From the NCBI RefSeq assembly GCF_025024155.1, contig NW_026251739.1, positions 248,001 through 312,000 on the forward strand: a stretch of DNA of 64,000 nucleotides. Direction: 5' to 3'. The notes beneath the pieces are model-generated. The model saw only the letters and a program-made list of their open reading frames with translations, did not search any database and was not told the origin of the DNA. A program made the translations under genes and the position numbers. Source of the DNA: Gamsiella multidivaricata. Lineage: Eukaryota > Mortierellomycota > Mortierellomycetes > Mortierellales > Mortierellaceae. Positions 63,758 to 64,000 of this stretch are shown piece after piece (the first letter of the stretch is position 1; every line of letters begins with the position of its first letter).

Positions 63758-64000
63758 TAATCCTTGCAGAGAACCCCTAGCACCCCAGCGTCCCGAGCAG
63801 CAGCATCAATAGCACGACCACAATGTGACGCACGTTAGAAGTAATGGCATTGCAGTTGGTGCGCGTACGCAACGACCAAAGAACGCGTAGACGAGCCAAA
63901 GTGCACAAGGCAGTCGATCCGTCAAACGATAAACTATCTAGCAAAACGTGGAGTTATGCTCAAGGAGGTTTTTTCCCCCGTCCTACCACCCATCTGGCTT
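63758..64000. other. Window end, nothing recognised
   Basis: About 240 bp without a recognisable gene or RNA. Confidence 0.4.

Overview
This window looks like a gene-dense nuclear segment from an early-diverging fungus. Mortierellomycotina or another Mucoromycota lineage is my best guess. Genes are split by short GT-AG introns, mostly about 50-150 nt, with GTAAGT/GTATGT-type donors and pyrimidine-rich leaders. The gene set mixes fungal housekeeping genes with genes better known from animals and missing from the usual yeasts: a vezatin-like protein, a C12orf4-like protein, RABL6, full-length CUL3 and an animal-type three-repeat Myb. The assignment is inferred from gene content; no tree was built.

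Layout. 0-5.6 kb: CUL3 (minus) diverges from an unrecognised disordered protein (plus). 5.9-11 kb: an M20 metallopeptidase (plus) converges on a vezatin-like membrane protein (minus). 11-14.6 kb is a long gene-free divergent region leading into a Myb factor (14.6-16.9 kb). 17.2-19.4 kb is a decayed piggyBac-type transposon. 19.9-25.5 kb: a secreted alkaline-phosphatase-like enzyme, the eRF1 methyltransferase MTQ2 and U2AF large subunit, all plus. 27.6-36 kb: an Lrg1-type LIM/RhoGAP and an Abp1-type actin-binding protein. 36-43 kb: a C12orf4-like protein (minus) diverging from RABL6 (plus). 44-46.6 kb: a sedolisin protease gene broken by an in-frame TAG, then a fragment of 28S rRNA fused to an unknown 257-nt segment. 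47-51 kb: NDUFV2 (complex I) and PWP1 (ribosome biogenesis). 51-53 kb: a Yhm2-type mitochondrial carrier (minus) with one unusually long intron. 55-63 kb: Raptor/Kog1 (TORC1) and STT3 (oligosaccharyltransferase). A second copy of the 28S-linked repeat lies at 63.4-63.8 kb.

There is no operon logic. Some neighbours share themes: LRG1-like and ABP1-like both act on cortical actin and Rho, and several adjacent gene pairs are divergent with shared promoters. Coordinates given for multi-exon genes run from the start codon to the stop codon; exon junctions were read by hand from splice sites and reading-frame phase.

Most worth checking: the two-copy chimera of a possible group I intron 3' end and 28S rRNA, the sedolisin nonsense codon, the piggyBac decay pattern, the RABL6 first coding exon that holds only ATG, and apparent frame problems in U2AF2 exon 3 and the vezatin-like gene.
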